Made by a program: the position numbers and the translations under genes
Part shown: positions 17,804-28,351 of the stretch, piece by piece
Layout of the letters: the number at the start of each line of letters is the position of its first letter
How positions within the stretch are numbered: position 1 is the first letter of the stretch
NCBI GenBank assembly: GCA_963821735.1
Contig: CAWGFK010000027.1
Span: 1-64,000, forward strand
Length of the DNA: 64,000 bases
Direction: 5' to 3'
DNA from: Laspinema sp963821735
Lineage (GTDB): Bacteria > Cyanobacteriota > Cyanobacteriia > Cyanobacteriales > Laspinemataceae
The notes under the pieces: generated by a model
What the model saw: only the letters and a program-made list of their open reading frames with translations
Told to the model about the DNA's origin: nothing
Databases searched by the model: none

Positions 17804-18850
17804 TTATAACCTCGCGTGTTTCTTCACCTTCCAACTGGCATAGCTGAGTAAAGCCGTTGCCGCAAAAGCGTAGGCGACGCCACTGGGAATTCCAGCAAAC
17901 GCCAGGGCGATACTGCCGACCCAAATGGTCAGGGCGTAAATAAACAGAACGGTTAACCGATGGGAGAGTCCCGCTTCGAGGAGACGGTGGTGCAGATGGC
18001 GTTTATCGGCGGTAAAGGGAGATTTGCCATTACGAATGCGATCGACAATCACCGCTGACATATCCAAAATCGGCACCGCTAGAATGATATAAGGCAGAAC
18101 CACCGCTGTAACAGCCGTGGTTTTCACCAAACCCACTACCCCGACCCCAGCGAGGGTGAAGCCGATAAAATAGGAGCCACCATCCCCCATGAAAATTTGG
18201 GCCGGATTAAAGTTGTACCGCAGGAAGCCCAAGGTGGCACCGGCTAAGGCAGCGGCAATCAACGCAGCGGCGGGTTGATGCATAAAGAGGCTCACCATGA
18301 GCATGACTAAGGCGGCAATGCCGGAAACACCTGCCGCCAAACCATCTAATCCATCGATCCAGTTAATGGCATTGGTCATACCAACCAGCCAGATCACCGT
18401 GATGGGATAGCTAATCAAGTCAGGGAATTTAACTAATCCCAGAAAGGGAATGGTTAAAAATTCAATTTGAACCCCGACTGCCCAAGCCCCACTGGCACAG
18501 ATGGTTTGTAACAGGAGTCGTAAGAACGGAGAGAGTCCGTATAAATCGTCAGCAAGTCCGATCGCGAAGAAGGCAAGGCCGCCTAGGGTGAGGCCCCAAA
18601 TTTCGTACTCTTTCGGAGTTGGCAAGAAGCCAAACCCACCCATCCACCAGACAATTAATAGGGCGATCGTGGTCCCTAGGAAGATGGATACGCCTCCCAA
18701 GCGCACCATTGGCTGGCGGTGTACCTTGCGTTCTCCAGGAAGATCGACGCGGCCACTTTTAATCCCAATTTTTTTGACCACCGGCGTCGTTGCAAGGACA
18801 ACAAGGGCGGCGACGATAAAAGCAACCAGATGGTAGAGCTGGTAAGGCAT
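17804..18850 (-). CDS. WecA/MraY-family polyprenyl-phosphate sugar-1-phosphate transferase
   Basis: A 348-residue multi-spanning membrane enzyme (about 10-11 hydrophobic segments) that moves a sugar-1-phosphate from a UDP-sugar to a polyprenyl phosphate carrier, starting cell-surface glycan synthesis. Motifs: GLADDLYGLSPFLRL (Asp pair), NWIDGLDGLAAGVSG, FMGDGGSYFIGF and the C-terminal DKRHLHHRLLEAG, whose HxHH is typical of the WecA branch rather than MraY. Which sugar cannot be read from sequence. Confidence 0.9.
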   Translation of the reverse strand: MPYQLYHLVAFIVAALVVLATTPVVKKIGIKSGRVDLPGERKVHRQPMVRLGGVSIFLGTTIALLIVWWMGGFGFLPTPKEYEIWGLTLGGLAFFAIGLADDLYGLSPFLRLLLQTICASGAWAVGVQIEFLTIPFLGLVKFPDLISYPITVIWLVGMTNAINWIDGLDGLAAGVSGIAALVMLMVSLFMHQPAAALIAAALAGATLGFLRYNFNPAQIFMGDGGSYFIGFTLAGVGVVGLVKTTAVTAVVLPYIILAVPILDMSAVIVDRIRNGKSPFTADKRHLHHRLLEAGLSHRLTVLFIYALTIWVGSIALAFAGIPSGVAYAFAATALLSYASWKVKKHARL

Positions 18851-19684
18851 CAGAATAAACTCAGTTGCAAGACAAAAAACATCTCAGGCAAATTCTACCT
18901 ACATTTACTACATTTAACTGAACCGAGCTACGGATGAAAGTGGGAGATTTATTAAAATAAAGCAGTAATGGTTTTCCAAAGTTTAGTTGGGGCGTTGCTA
19001 CGGGGGGGAGGTGGGTGACAACCCTCATCAGCGGATGACCCGATCGCCCTTACGGTTATAACCCAAAATCAGCCTAACGCTTTTTTCCCCAATTTCAGCA
19101 GGGAGTGGTGCAGGGGATGCGATTAGGTAAAATAATTTTTACAATAAGATCCGCAATGTCCGCTTTCCTCTGTTGGAGAGGAGGGGTCCGAGAATGACTC
19201 GGGCGATCGCCTAGCCGAGGGGATATTCAGTTAAATCTGCGGTTACTGCCTTTTTCCGGGTTCTACCCGCCCGATCGGATAAAGAAATCAATCAGGGTCT
19301 ATTCGGTACAATTATTCAGCCACTGCATCAGGTCATCATCGGGTCATCTCTCAATAGACGATTTACCCCCCCTACTCTAAAAAGCCCCCGGTTAAATCTG
19401 GTCCCCCTTAAGAAGTGGCACAGTTCCTCATCAACGGTTCCTCGTCAGTAGGAAACTTAAATTAAGAAGAGGGACATCCAGGAATGACTGTTTTTTTTAC
19501 TTTGGTTAGAGGGAACAGTCCTGAAACAATTTCTGACTTCATTCGGAAGAGTTCCCTTTCAACGCTTTTAAGAAGGGGTCATTTTTGGACGATTGTCCGG
19601 GGTTTCATCGGGCAAAAAATCGGTCTGAAAGATGGTCTACACCCATTCAGTATAAACATCTGGGATAATCGAGGAGAAGAGGAG
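18851..19684. other. Long non-coding stretch
   Basis: I see no supported gene here. It holds fragments such as CCCCCGGTTAAATCTGGTCCCCC (19385-19408), a short dispersed motif, plus HIP1 sites. A frame open from 19484 runs into the small gene at 19685, but only the latter has a ribosome binding site. Confidence 0.4.
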
Positions 19685-19903
19685 ATGGAAGTGACAACGG
19701 TCACCCAAAATTTGCGTCAAAATCCTTATGAGGTTTATCGAGACCCACTCACGGGAAAATGGATCGTGATCAAAAATCAGAATTTGATGAGCGATCGCAA
19801 TTTTAATAATTCCAAACCCTTATCTAACCCCCCTAAATCCATAGGGACAGCAGGGACTCAGGAATTGCCCCCCGATTGTGGGGGACCGCCCCTCAAAGAA
19901 TAA
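19685..19903 (+). CDS. Small hypothetical protein (72 aa)
   Basis: Starts MEVTTVTQNLRQNPYEVYRD and continues with PLTGKWIVIKNQNLMSDR; the tail is proline-rich and low-complexity. GAGGAGAAGAGGAG directly before ATG is a very strong ribosome binding site and decides the start. I do not recognise the family. Confidence 0.5.
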   Translation: MEVTTVTQNLRQNPYEVYRDPLTGKWIVIKNQNLMSDRNFNNSKPLSNPPKSIGTAGTQELPPDCGGPPLKE

Positions 19904-19958
19904 ATAAAATTGATTTAGAATAGGGAGCGAATGATTTAGGGTGAGATAGATTACAACC

Positions 19959-20618
19959 ATGGCAACTTATTTAGTAACAGGAACTGCGCGCGGCATTGGG
20001 TTAGCATTGTGCCAGCAGTTACAGGAACGAGGGGATACGGCGATCGCAGTTTGCCGTCAGTCCTCCCCCGAGTTAGATGCATTAGGGATTCGCGTCGAAA
20101 CCGGAATTGATATTACTTCGAGTCAGACTCTAAAAGAACTGGTGCAGCGATTGCAGGGGATATCCTTGGATGTGTTGGTCAATAATGCAGGCATTTTAGA
20201 AGAAGACAGTCTCGATCGCCTGGATTTTGACAGCATTCAACGGCAGTTTGAGGTCAATGCTTTGGGAACATTGCGGGTGACTCAGGCACTACTCCCATTG
20301 CTCTGTGAGGGGTCTAAGATAGGGATTGTCACCAGTCGCATGGGTTCCATTGAGGATAATAGTTCCGGTGGTTATTACGGGTATCGGATGTCGAAAGTCG
20401 CTGTCAGTATGGCAGGTAAATCCCTGGCGATCGATTTGAAACCTCGCAAAATCGCGGTCGGGATTGTACATCCCGGGTTAGTTCAGACCCGAATGACGGA
20501 TTTTACGGGAATTTCTACCGGGGAAGCAGCGCATGGTATCATTCAGCGCCTGGATCATCTCACCCTGGATAACTCGGGTACGTTTTGGCACGCCAATGGC
20601 GAAGTGTTACCGTGGTAA
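19959..20618 (+). CDS. Short-chain dehydrogenase/reductase (SDR)
   Basis: 219 residues, classical Rossmann SDR: nucleotide-binding TGTARGIG at residues 7-14, NNAG at about 76-79, catalytic Ser near VTSRMGS, then YYGYRMSK with the YxxxK dyad, and HPGLVQTRM after it. Substrate unknown. The lack of an Asp after the second strand fits NADP(H) preference weakly. It converges on the EEP gene with 29 bp between. Confidence 0.9.
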   Translation: MATYLVTGTARGIGLALCQQLQERGDTAIAVCRQSSPELDALGIRVETGIDITSSQTLKELVQRLQGISLDVLVNNAGILEEDSLDRLDFDSIQRQFEVNALGTLRVTQALLPLLCEGSKIGIVTSRMGSIEDNSSGGYYGYRMSKVAVSMAGKSLAIDLKPRKIAVGIVHPGLVQTRMTDFTGISTGEAAHGIIQRLDHLTLDNSGTFWHANGEVLPW

Positions 20619-20647
20619 AACAGGGGAAGTGATCCTGTGATGAAAAC

Positions 20648-21706
20648 TTAGTCCAGTTGGAGTGTAACAGATGCCTCTATGGGGAGATGTTCCGAACCTG
20701 TAGGCGGTAAAACCTGACTCGATGTTGCACTCCACTCGGCAGAGTACCAAATCTGATCAATTCTGAACAGGGGATGGGTGAGTCTCCAGTTAATCTGTTT
20801 AATCAAGTCACTTAAAGGCCATCCATAAGGCCAAGTGAATCCAAACCCATATCCAGATTGTTTGTAAGCATCTTCCATGACAGTTTGTAACCGTCGGTAA
20901 TCTTGAGACGTATCGGTGAGATTAAAATCGCCAGCAGCAATCACGGGTAGGGTTTCTTGGTGGATGCGATCGATTAAATCAGCAATTTGGAGATTGCGAT
21001 CGCCGTATTCGTAGGTGGGAATGGTCAGATTTCCGATCCAGGGTTGAGGCCGAATCCAAGGGGCAATGGTTTGCACATTATACACCACAACGGGCTGCCC
21101 TTCAATGTCTACAATTGCCCGTTGCTGAAATTCTTCGAGTTCCGCCAGGTGAATCATTTTTTTGTCTACGATGGGATATCGACTAAACATCCCAACTCGA
21201 TTTCCAAAAAAGATGTAGGGGTATAATTCTTTCACATAAGGGACAACTTTATGGGTGTTTCGTTTAGTGGTTTCTTGCAATAAAACAATATCCGGCGTTT
21301 CGGATTGAAGTAACTCCACTAAACTCTCAGTTTTGGTACTATGCCAACTTAGATTCAGGGATAAGATTTTGACCGTTAAGGCATCATCCGCGATCGAGAC
21401 GGGTTTGGGGGACCAATAGGTTGAATGCAACCAACCTATCAGGATTAAGCAAACGATGGAAGAGGCGATCGTCAATCTTTTTTGTCGGAGAATTAACCCA
21501 GCCATTCCCGGGATGAGAAACAGGGGAAACAGAATCCAAGGAATGAGAATACCAATCAAGGCAACAATCCAAAGTTCATCCCAAAAAATCAGCCTTAAAA
21601 CAACATAAATGGCTAAAAATAGAAGATAGCTATAGAGCAAGACCAGAGCAATGGCCTGGATGAGTCTTGAAAATAACAGTTTCAGGGGCTGGAATCGATT
21701 GAACAT
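20648..21706 (-). CDS. Membrane-anchored endonuclease/exonuclease/phosphatase-family protein
   Basis: 352 residues. Three hydrophobic segments fill the first 95 residues. An EEP domain follows: ILSLNLSW, DIVLLQETT (metal-binding Glu), AAGDFNLTD (metal and catalytic Asp/Asn) and a C-terminal GSEHLPIEASV (catalytic His). This superfamily includes DNases, inositol phosphatases and sphingomyelinases; a membrane anchor outside a DNA context suggests a phospho-lipid or extracellular substrate (inference). It lies 85 bp after the J-domain gene and may be the last gene of the dynamin operon. Confidence 0.85.
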   Translation of the reverse strand: MFNRFQPLKLLFSRLIQAIALVLLYSYLLFLAIYVVLRLIFWDELWIVALIGILIPWILFPLFLIPGMAGLILRQKRLTIASSIVCLILIGWLHSTYWSPKPVSIADDALTVKILSLNLSWHSTKTESLVELLQSETPDIVLLQETTKRNTHKVVPYVKELYPYIFFGNRVGMFSRYPIVDKKMIHLAELEEFQQRAIVDIEGQPVVVYNVQTIAPWIRPQPWIGNLTIPTYEYGDRNLQIADLIDRIHQETLPVIAAGDFNLTDTSQDYRRLQTVMEDAYKQSGYGFGFTWPYGWPLSDLIKQINWRLTHPLFRIDQIWYSAEWSATSSQVLPPTGSEHLPIEASVTLQLD

Positions 21707-21791
21707 ATTTTTAAAACGACTCTATTTAATGGATTGCAGCAATAGAATCACCCTGAGATTAGGTTGCTAAAAACCTGACGATAGAGTACCT

Positions 21792-22130
21792 TTAATCTCG
21801 TATTTCACCACATATTTCATCATAAATCTCGTTCATTTTTTGGATGACTTCCTGAGCCTTTTTTTGCTGTTCGGGATTATCATAAAATAAATCCGGATGC
21901 CATTTTTTCAGTAAAGCTCGATAAGCTTGTTTCACCTCTTTCAGGGAAGCATTGGAGTTCAGTCCGAGGATTTTGTAAAACCGAGCGATTTTATCGCTGA
22001 CAGGTGGCGGGGGTGTTGGGGTAGGGGAATTTGTGGCATCGGGAGGCGATCGCAAGTTCATCTGTTTCAACTTGGCCAATTCTGCATCCATTTCCCATGC
22101 TTGAAATTTGGCTTCCAACGGGTCAATCAT
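21792..22130 (-). CDS. J-domain (DnaJ-like) protein
   Basis: 112 residues from ATG 22130, which is preceded by GAGGAGG at a good spacing. Residues 1-30 form a charged helix (MIDPLEAKFQAWEMDAELAK), then a proline-rich linker, then a C-terminal J domain with helix II KEVKQAYRALLKKWHPD, which holds the essential HPD. It should stimulate an Hsp70 ATPase. There is no zinc-finger or substrate domain, so the short N-terminus probably gives specificity. The gene follows the dynamin-type genes on the same strand. Confidence 0.88.
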   Translation of the reverse strand: MIDPLEAKFQAWEMDAELAKLKQMNLRSPPDATNSPTPTPPPPVSDKIARFYKILGLNSNASLKEVKQAYRALLKKWHPDLFYDNPEQQKKAQEVIQKMNEIYDEICGEIRD

Positions 22131-22209
22131 TCCCAAAACCTCCTCAGTTGAATTTGCCCCAGCGGGGTTAGCCCATATCCGAACAGCACTCCTTCACTTT
22201 CCCGTAAAT

Positions 22210-23880
22210 TCAAGTTTCTTTCAAAGACTGCACATCCTGAGTTAATGCATTCAATACATTCTGTAAAAACTGAATTTGATGGCGCTGTTTTATCATTTCG
22301 GATGAGGGCTTCGGTGGGTGAAATTGAATCACAGACAAGGCTATTTTTTCATAGTCTTGCAGAGTCAAAAAAGCCGCTTCACTGAACCTCGTCAGATAAT
22401 CCTCCACCGCTTTTTTATAGATCGTTTGTAAATCAGGAGAGTTCACAGGAGTGGCAGGAGTGGCGGGGGTGGATGAATTGGGTTCAACAATTCGATTCAA
22501 GATATAATAAGCACTGCGAGCCACCGTATTGCCCACAGGACTTTCTAATAGCCAATCCAATGTCTTCTCCCCCGGGATAGCGCTGGCACGTTTTGGCGAC
22601 TTAGGAGTAGAGGGAGTTTGGGTAACGGTGACAGAGGGAGGGTCAGGAAATTTCAGGGTTAATACTCCAGGGTGAGGGTGATTAAAAAACTCACAAGCTT
22701 TATTCACCCAATTGGTAATTTCTTGCTGATATTGAACCATTGCCGGTTGAAAAGATTGCGTTTCCCAGGTGCGAAATTGACCCTGTTGGAGTGCAGCGAT
22801 CGCCTCTAGTTCATATCGCTTTAACAGGTTCGGTAAATATAGCTTACTTTGCAAATCCGAAACGCTCCCCTCAAACCCCTGTTTAATCAGTTTTTCCGCC
22901 TTTTGTTGCAACTGAATTTTATTCGCCTGTTTTTCTTCAGCCACGGCTAACTCGGTGGTTAACCCTTGAAGTTTTGCCGTGAGAGACTGGCAGATTTGGG
23001 CGGCGATCGCCTCTAAGCGCGGCAACCAATTGACAGTTTTTTCTTGATGAAACGCCACAATACTTTGCAGCGCCGACTCAAACATCGGTAGACCCGTTAT
23101 CTGGGCTGCTGCCGCATCCCCTTTCAGTCTTGCTCTGAGGGCCGGTAAAGCATCAACCCGATACAAATTACTAATCCCCGGAGGCAAATTGGACCGAAAA
23201 CTTTCCGCCACAAACCGCATCCGGCTGGACACTTCTTTTTGGTCATCGGGGTCCATTAAATTCATAAAATTGACCGCAAACACCACCGTTTCAATCCCGC
23301 GATCGAGCAGCCAATCCCGGAGATTTTCCCGTTCTCCCAGGGTCATCAACTTACGAGCATCTAGTACCTGCACTATTAAATCAGCACTTAACAGTTGGTT
23401 TCTGACTAGATTATCCTGTTCTTCCCGGTCATTGGTTCCCGGCAAATCTAAAAATTCTACCCCAATTTGCAGGAAAGAATGGGGACAGAACACCTCAACC
23501 TGAGCCACATCATTTCGCATCCGCCGGTCTTGGTCTAAAATAGCATATTGCTTGAGGATAGCCGTGCCGCGATCGCTGATTACCTGTCCATCCTTTAAAG
23601 TAATTTTAGCGCTCAGTTCTTCCCCATATTTAACATAAATTGCCGCCCCGGTTGTCGGAATTAAATCAATTGGCAAAGTCCGCTGTCCCAGCAAAGCATT
23701 GAGCAAAGTAGATTTGCCATAATTAAAAGGACCAAAAACGGCAATCCGAAAGCCCGGATTTTCCAACGCTTCGCAAATTGTCAGGCTATCTTGATACAGG
23801 GGTAAACTTTTATCCAGTTCTAATGCCCCTAATGCTGCCCTGATATTCCTAACTACATCTTGATAAACTTCCTGCTGCAT
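22210..23880 (-). CDS. Dynamin-superfamily GTPase (third member of the cluster)
   Basis: 556 residues from ATG 23880 (GAGG upstream). G1: FGPFNYGKSTLLNALLG; G2 Thr in PTTGA; G3 DLPGTND; G4-like region VFAVNFMNLMD. A helical C-terminal half follows with EEKQANKIQLQQKAEKLIKQ as predicted coiled coil. It differs from the two larger paralogues upstream: it lacks their hydrophobic paddle segment and has a proline/threonine-rich linker (TQTPSTPKSPKR). It may act as a regulatory or partner GTPase (inference). Confidence 0.88.
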   Translation of the reverse strand: MQQEVYQDVVRNIRAALGALELDKSLPLYQDSLTICEALENPGFRIAVFGPFNYGKSTLLNALLGQRTLPIDLIPTTGAAIYVKYGEELSAKITLKDGQVISDRGTAILKQYAILDQDRRMRNDVAQVEVFCPHSFLQIGVEFLDLPGTNDREEQDNLVRNQLLSADLIVQVLDARKLMTLGERENLRDWLLDRGIETVVFAVNFMNLMDPDDQKEVSSRMRFVAESFRSNLPPGISNLYRVDALPALRARLKGDAAAAQITGLPMFESALQSIVAFHQEKTVNWLPRLEAIAAQICQSLTAKLQGLTTELAVAEEKQANKIQLQQKAEKLIKQGFEGSVSDLQSKLYLPNLLKRYELEAIAALQQGQFRTWETQSFQPAMVQYQQEITNWVNKACEFFNHPHPGVLTLKFPDPPSVTVTQTPSTPKSPKRASAIPGEKTLDWLLESPVGNTVARSAYYILNRIVEPNSSTPATPATPVNSPDLQTIYKKAVEDYLTRFSEAAFLTLQDYEKIALSVIQFHPPKPSSEMIKQRHQIQFLQNVLNALTQDVQSLKET

Positions 23881-24062
23881 CTTTTTGCCTCGGTGTAAAA
23901 CTGCCAATTAACAGGATAGAGTTCGGTTCTGAATTCACCCGCTTACGGCGTTGCCAATATTCAAAGGAGTTGGAGGGTCTCGCTCCCTAATCGGGTCAGG
24001 GATAGAGACGCTCCCACTGCGTAGCTCAGATTATCTGAATGATTGAGAGTTTAAGATCTAGG

Positions 24063-26142
24063 TTAGCCTACAGCAATCAGTAAATCCTGATATTCGCTCT
24101 CAATATTTCGCGCCTCCAAACTGACATCAGCCTCTAACTTTCTGAGTCGTTCTAATTCACTGCTCCGATTAATTTCATGAGATTGCTTTTGTCCCAGCAA
24201 ATTATCTAATTCTGCTTGACGGGATTTGATATCATCATCGATCCGTTGAGTCACTTCGCGGTCATAAACATCAAAGCACTCTTTAACCGCATCGTGAATC
24301 GGCTGCCACTGTTCCTCGGCGACTTGGGGGAGATATTTGACCAGTTCTTTTTTGGTTACTTTGACCACTTCTAGGCGAGCGCGATCGGCTTGAAACAGAC
24401 CCACGCCTAGCCCCACCATTGCTAAAGTAATCGGCCCTAAAATAATCCCAAAAACTGTAGATACCGCTGCGCTAATTCCAATCACGGCCACCATATTTAA
24501 CAGGATATTTTTCCAGTCGAAACCCGCTCCCATGAGGGCGGCTCCTGCTAGATTGCCTGTGGCTAATGAAACTAATCCCATTGCCCAGTTTGCCCAGGCG
24601 GGAGAGCTATCTTCTGGTAAACTGTTGCTACCGGGATGGATTTTTTGTCCGGTGAGTTTTTCTGTAATTTTAGTGGTGACTTTGGTGTAGTCAGAGCCGT
24701 ACTGCGAGGCACTTTGGGCTAATTGGATGAACGCCCCATTCATCTCTTGTTCGGCGGTGAGGCTCCAAGCGGATAATTTATCATTAATGTACTGCTCAAA
24801 TGCCTGTCGGAATCGGGCTTCAAAGTTCTCGCGTTTGCCTTTGTCGATGAAGTCTCCAAATTTGATATCCGGTTGATAGGTTAAGAAATCACTTTCAAAG
24901 GTATTGCCTAAGTTGAGAACATAGGTGCGGAATGAATCGGCGATCGCCCGTGCTTTGCTATCTCGAACCTGTTTAATTTCATCCTTGAAGCGATCGCGAA
25001 TATTGGTTAAAGCTTTAAACTCCGGTTCAACGGAACTAATCCGCTGCTTTAACTCATTCACATCCCCATCCAGTAACGGAATCCGGCGCTCGATCGCCTC
25101 CCGCACTCGGGTCGAGGTTTGACGCGCTAAGGTCCGCGCCTGCCGTAATTCAGAAACCGCCCGTTCCTGAGTTAAAAATGCATTCAGCGCCCCTAAAAAG
25201 TTGGGAAATCCCGTTCCCTCTAACGAGGCGACTGCATCCTTGATCCGTCGTCTCAACGCTTGAATTGCTGAAATTTCAAACACCCGTTCCTCATAAATAT
25301 CATGCCCATCTACCACACAATATTCCGCCAAATTTGCCTTAAAAACTTGCCGCAATCGGCTCTCTGAATCCTGCAATTCTTCCTCATCATCCGGGTCAAT
25401 TAAACTCTCCCGCACCTGATCCCAAGCATTAATCAGAAAGAACACACTCAATCCCCGCCCCTTAATATAATTCTCCAGATAGCGGCGTTCTCCCAGGGTG
25501 CAAGGTTGCGATGCCCTCATCACAAATAAAATCGCATGACAATTGTTAATATACCCCAGAGACAATTCATTGCGCGATTCCGTATCATTTAGTCCCGGAC
25601 TATCAACAATTTCTACTCCTTTTTGCAGTAACGATAACGGATACTCTAACACTGCATAGTCTACATCGGGAAACGCTTGTTGCTGCTTCTGTTCTAGTTG
25701 TTTCGCTTCCGAGGGAGGGATAGTATAGTTCTGCTTGAAACTCTTAAAATCTAGCTCCTGGGGACTTTTTCCATCCTTAAAATAGACCGTTACCTTCTTT
25801 TCTGGTCCGTAGCGCAACACCGTCAGCAGGGCCGTACAAGGGTTGACATCACTGGGTAAAATATTCTCGCCAATTAACGCATTGAGAAAGGTGCTTTTAC
25901 CCCGCTTCATATCTCCCAAAACCAGCAGGCGGAAGACCCCATGCCGTAAATTATGGCTCGCTTTTTGTGTATCTTCGATTTCTCGCTCTAAGCCCAATTG
26001 CCCAGATTTCTTCGCCCCTGCTGTTTCAGCTTCTTTCAAAATATTCGGCTATCTTGCTGAACGCATTAGCCACATCTGCTCGCACTTCGGCGACCCGCTC
26101 TAAATTCGTGAGAAAACTTTTGGTTTCCATTTTATAGCTCAT
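24063..26142 (-). CDS. Dynamin-like GTPase 2 (frameshift near the N-terminus)
   Basis: A large bacterial dynamin-like protein. Motifs: VLGDMKRGKSTFLNALIG (G1), CTALLTVLRYG (G2), DSPGLND (G3), LINAWDQ (G4). A long helical stalk follows, then a hydrophobic paddle (WAMGLVSLATGNLAGAAL to GLGVGLFQADRARLE) and a C-terminal coiled coil. The frame open from 26039 starts too late. Upstream of it the minus strand reads MSYKMETKSFLTNLERVAEV from ATG 26142, matching the paralogue MVYKMEAASFLNNLERVAQV. An extra T in the run at 26038-26041 breaks the frame; without it the protein has 692 residues, against 694 in the paralogue. It probably remodels membranes by GTP-driven oligomers. Confidence 0.9.
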
Positions 26143-26255
26143 GCTGATTAAGGGAATATCGGTTAATCAAGTTTACCCGATTGTACTTCTGTTGTCTTAT
26201 ATTCGGGCCTCCAAACCAGACCCGAACAAAACCGCGCAACCCATCGGATGCCATT

Positions 26256-28340
26256 TCAGGCATTATATGAGATTAAGGACTCATAAACCCGGTTAACGGT
26301 CCGGCATTCTGAGATGATGTCTGCCTCTAGTTTTTGCAGGCGCTTTAACTCGCTGTCTCGATTAATTTCTCGGGACTGCTTTTGTTGCAGCAAATTATCT
26401 AATTCCATCCGGCGAGATTTGATGTCATCATTCAGCCGTTTCATCACTTCGCGGTCATAAGTATCGAAACAGTCCGTAATCGCTTGATGAATGACTTGAC
26501 ACTGTTCTTCTGCGATTTGAGGTAGATATTTAATCAGCTCTTTTTTTGTCGCCTTAATCAATTCTTTGCGACCTTGTTCCGCCTGCAATGCACCCACGCC
26601 TAATCCCACGAGCAAGATTCCCAGGGGTCCAGTTAACAGAACTGGAATCGAAAAAATGGCTAAAAAGCTATAGATACCAATCACCGACAGGGAGTTAACG
26701 AGAATGTTTTTCCAGTCAAATCCTGCACTTGCTAAAAAGACCCCTGCGATGTTACCCGTTGCCAGGGAAACTAATCCCATTGCCCAACTCGCCCAGGTGG
26801 GGGAATCGTCTTCTGAATTGAAATCGCTGCGGGTATAAATCTGTTGACCAATTAATTTATCGGTCATCGTCTGGGTGATGCGACTATAGGCTGAACCATA
26901 CTCGGATGCGCGCTTCGCAAGTTGGTTAAAAGCCTCCTGCATTTCTTGGTTAGCGGTCTTTTCCCAGGCGGTTATTTTATCATTTAGGTATTGTTCAAAT
27001 GCCTGTTTGAAGGCGGCATTAAATGCTTCCCGTTTGCCTTGGTTTAAGGATTCAAAAAAGCCTAAATCAGGTTGATATCGTAAAAAATCGGCTTCAAAGG
27101 TGTTGCCCAGATTAAGAATGTAGGCGCGCAATGACTCAGAAATTCCCCGCGCTTTCTGGTCCCGGACGGTTCTAATTTCATCGGAGAAGCGATCGCGGAT
27201 GTCATTGAGTTTCTCGAATTCCGGTTCTACGGAGGAAATCCGCGCTTTCAATTCGTTGACATCGCGATCGAGTAAAGGAATCCGACGGGCGATCGCCTCC
27301 CGCACGCGATCGGTACTCTGGCGCGCTAAAGTTCGCGCTTGCCGCATTTGAGCTACCGCTCTTTCTTCCGTCAAAAACGTATTAATCGCCCCCATAAACT
27401 CAGGAAATCCCGTCCCTTCTAAGGATTGCTCCGGGTCTTTCACTCGTCGCCGCAATGCCTGTAGTGAAGAAATTTCAAACACTCGTTCAGGATACAGATC
27501 ATAGCCATCTACCTGGCAATAATCAGCCAAGTTGCTATGAAACACCTGCCGCAGTTTTTCCTCTGCTTCTTGGAGTTCTTCTGCGTTATCCGGGTCAACC
27601 AGTCCCTTTCTAATTTCATCCCAGGCATTGATGAGAAAGAACACCGTTAATCCCCGCCCTTTGATATAATTATCCAAATAGCGACGCTCCTCTAAAGTTA
27701 CCGGCTGACCCGCCCGAAGGACAAACAAGATTCCATGACAGTTGTTGATATAATTTAGGGACATTTCATTCCGCGCTTCCGTATCATTCAGCCCCGGACT
27801 ATCCACAATTTCAATGCCCTTTTCCAGTAATGCTAAGGGATATTCAACCACAGCATAAGTTACATCAGGAAAGGCTAACTTTTTCTCCTGCTCTAGGGTT
27901 TTGGCCTCTTCTGGGTTAATGGTATAACGCTGCTTGAAGGTGGAAAAATCTAACCGTTCCGGCGGTTTGCCCTCTTTGAAATAAACCGTCACGGTTTTCT
28001 GTTTTCCGTAGCGTAACACCGTGAGTAATGCAGTACAGGGATTCACATCTGCCGGTAATAGGTTCTCTCCAATTAAGGCATTCAAAAAGGTGCTTTTCCC
28101 CCGCTTCATGTCACCCAAAACCAGCAGTCTAAACACCCCCTGCCGTAAATTCTGGATGCCGAGAGTCAGGTCCGCGAGGTTGCTTTTTAATCCCAGTTTT
28201 CCCGAGGTTTGTTCCCCTTGGGATTCGTCTGTTTCTAACAAGTCAACCATTCGCTCCAAACAGGCGGCCACCTCAAACCGAACTTGAGCCACACGCTCCA
28301 AATTGTTCAGAAAACTTGCGGCTTCCATTTTATAAACCAT
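26256..28340 (-). CDS. Dynamin-like GTPase 1
   Basis: 694 residues, intact, closely related along its whole length to the next gene. G1 VLGDMKRGKSTFLNALIG (about residue 76), G2 CTALLTVLRYG, G3 DSPGLND, G4 LINAWDE. The stalk contains VREAIARRIPLLDRDVNELK; the hydrophobic paddle lies near 515-590 (WAMGLVSLATGNIAG to LLVGLGVGALQAEQ) and a C-terminal coiled coil (MKRLNDDIKSRRMELDNLLQ) follows. Bacterial dynamins of this type bind membranes and often occur as tandem pairs that work as hetero-oligomers. It starts 11 bp after the membrane coiled-coil gene, so translation is probably coupled. Confidence 0.93.
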   Translation of the reverse strand: MVYKMEAASFLNNLERVAQVRFEVAACLERMVDLLETDESQGEQTSGKLGLKSNLADLTLGIQNLRQGVFRLLVLGDMKRGKSTFLNALIGENLLPADVNPCTALLTVLRYGKQKTVTVYFKEGKPPERLDFSTFKQRYTINPEEAKTLEQEKKLAFPDVTYAVVEYPLALLEKGIEIVDSPGLNDTEARNEMSLNYINNCHGILFVLRAGQPVTLEERRYLDNYIKGRGLTVFFLINAWDEIRKGLVDPDNAEELQEAEEKLRQVFHSNLADYCQVDGYDLYPERVFEISSLQALRRRVKDPEQSLEGTGFPEFMGAINTFLTEERAVAQMRQARTLARQSTDRVREAIARRIPLLDRDVNELKARISSVEPEFEKLNDIRDRFSDEIRTVRDQKARGISESLRAYILNLGNTFEADFLRYQPDLGFFESLNQGKREAFNAAFKQAFEQYLNDKITAWEKTANQEMQEAFNQLAKRASEYGSAYSRITQTMTDKLIGQQIYTRSDFNSEDDSPTWASWAMGLVSLATGNIAGVFLASAGFDWKNILVNSLSVIGIYSFLAIFSIPVLLTGPLGILLVGLGVGALQAEQGRKELIKATKKELIKYLPQIAEEQCQVIHQAITDCFDTYDREVMKRLNDDIKSRRMELDNLLQQKQSREINRDSELKRLQKLEADIISECRTVNRVYESLISYNA

Positions 28341-28351
28341 TGGTATTCTCT

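Noticed and set aside
19725..19790. DPLTGKWIVI resembling a GalT-type start
   Set aside because: Only about ten residues match, and the rest of the 72-residue protein has no galactose-1-phosphate uridylyltransferase motif.
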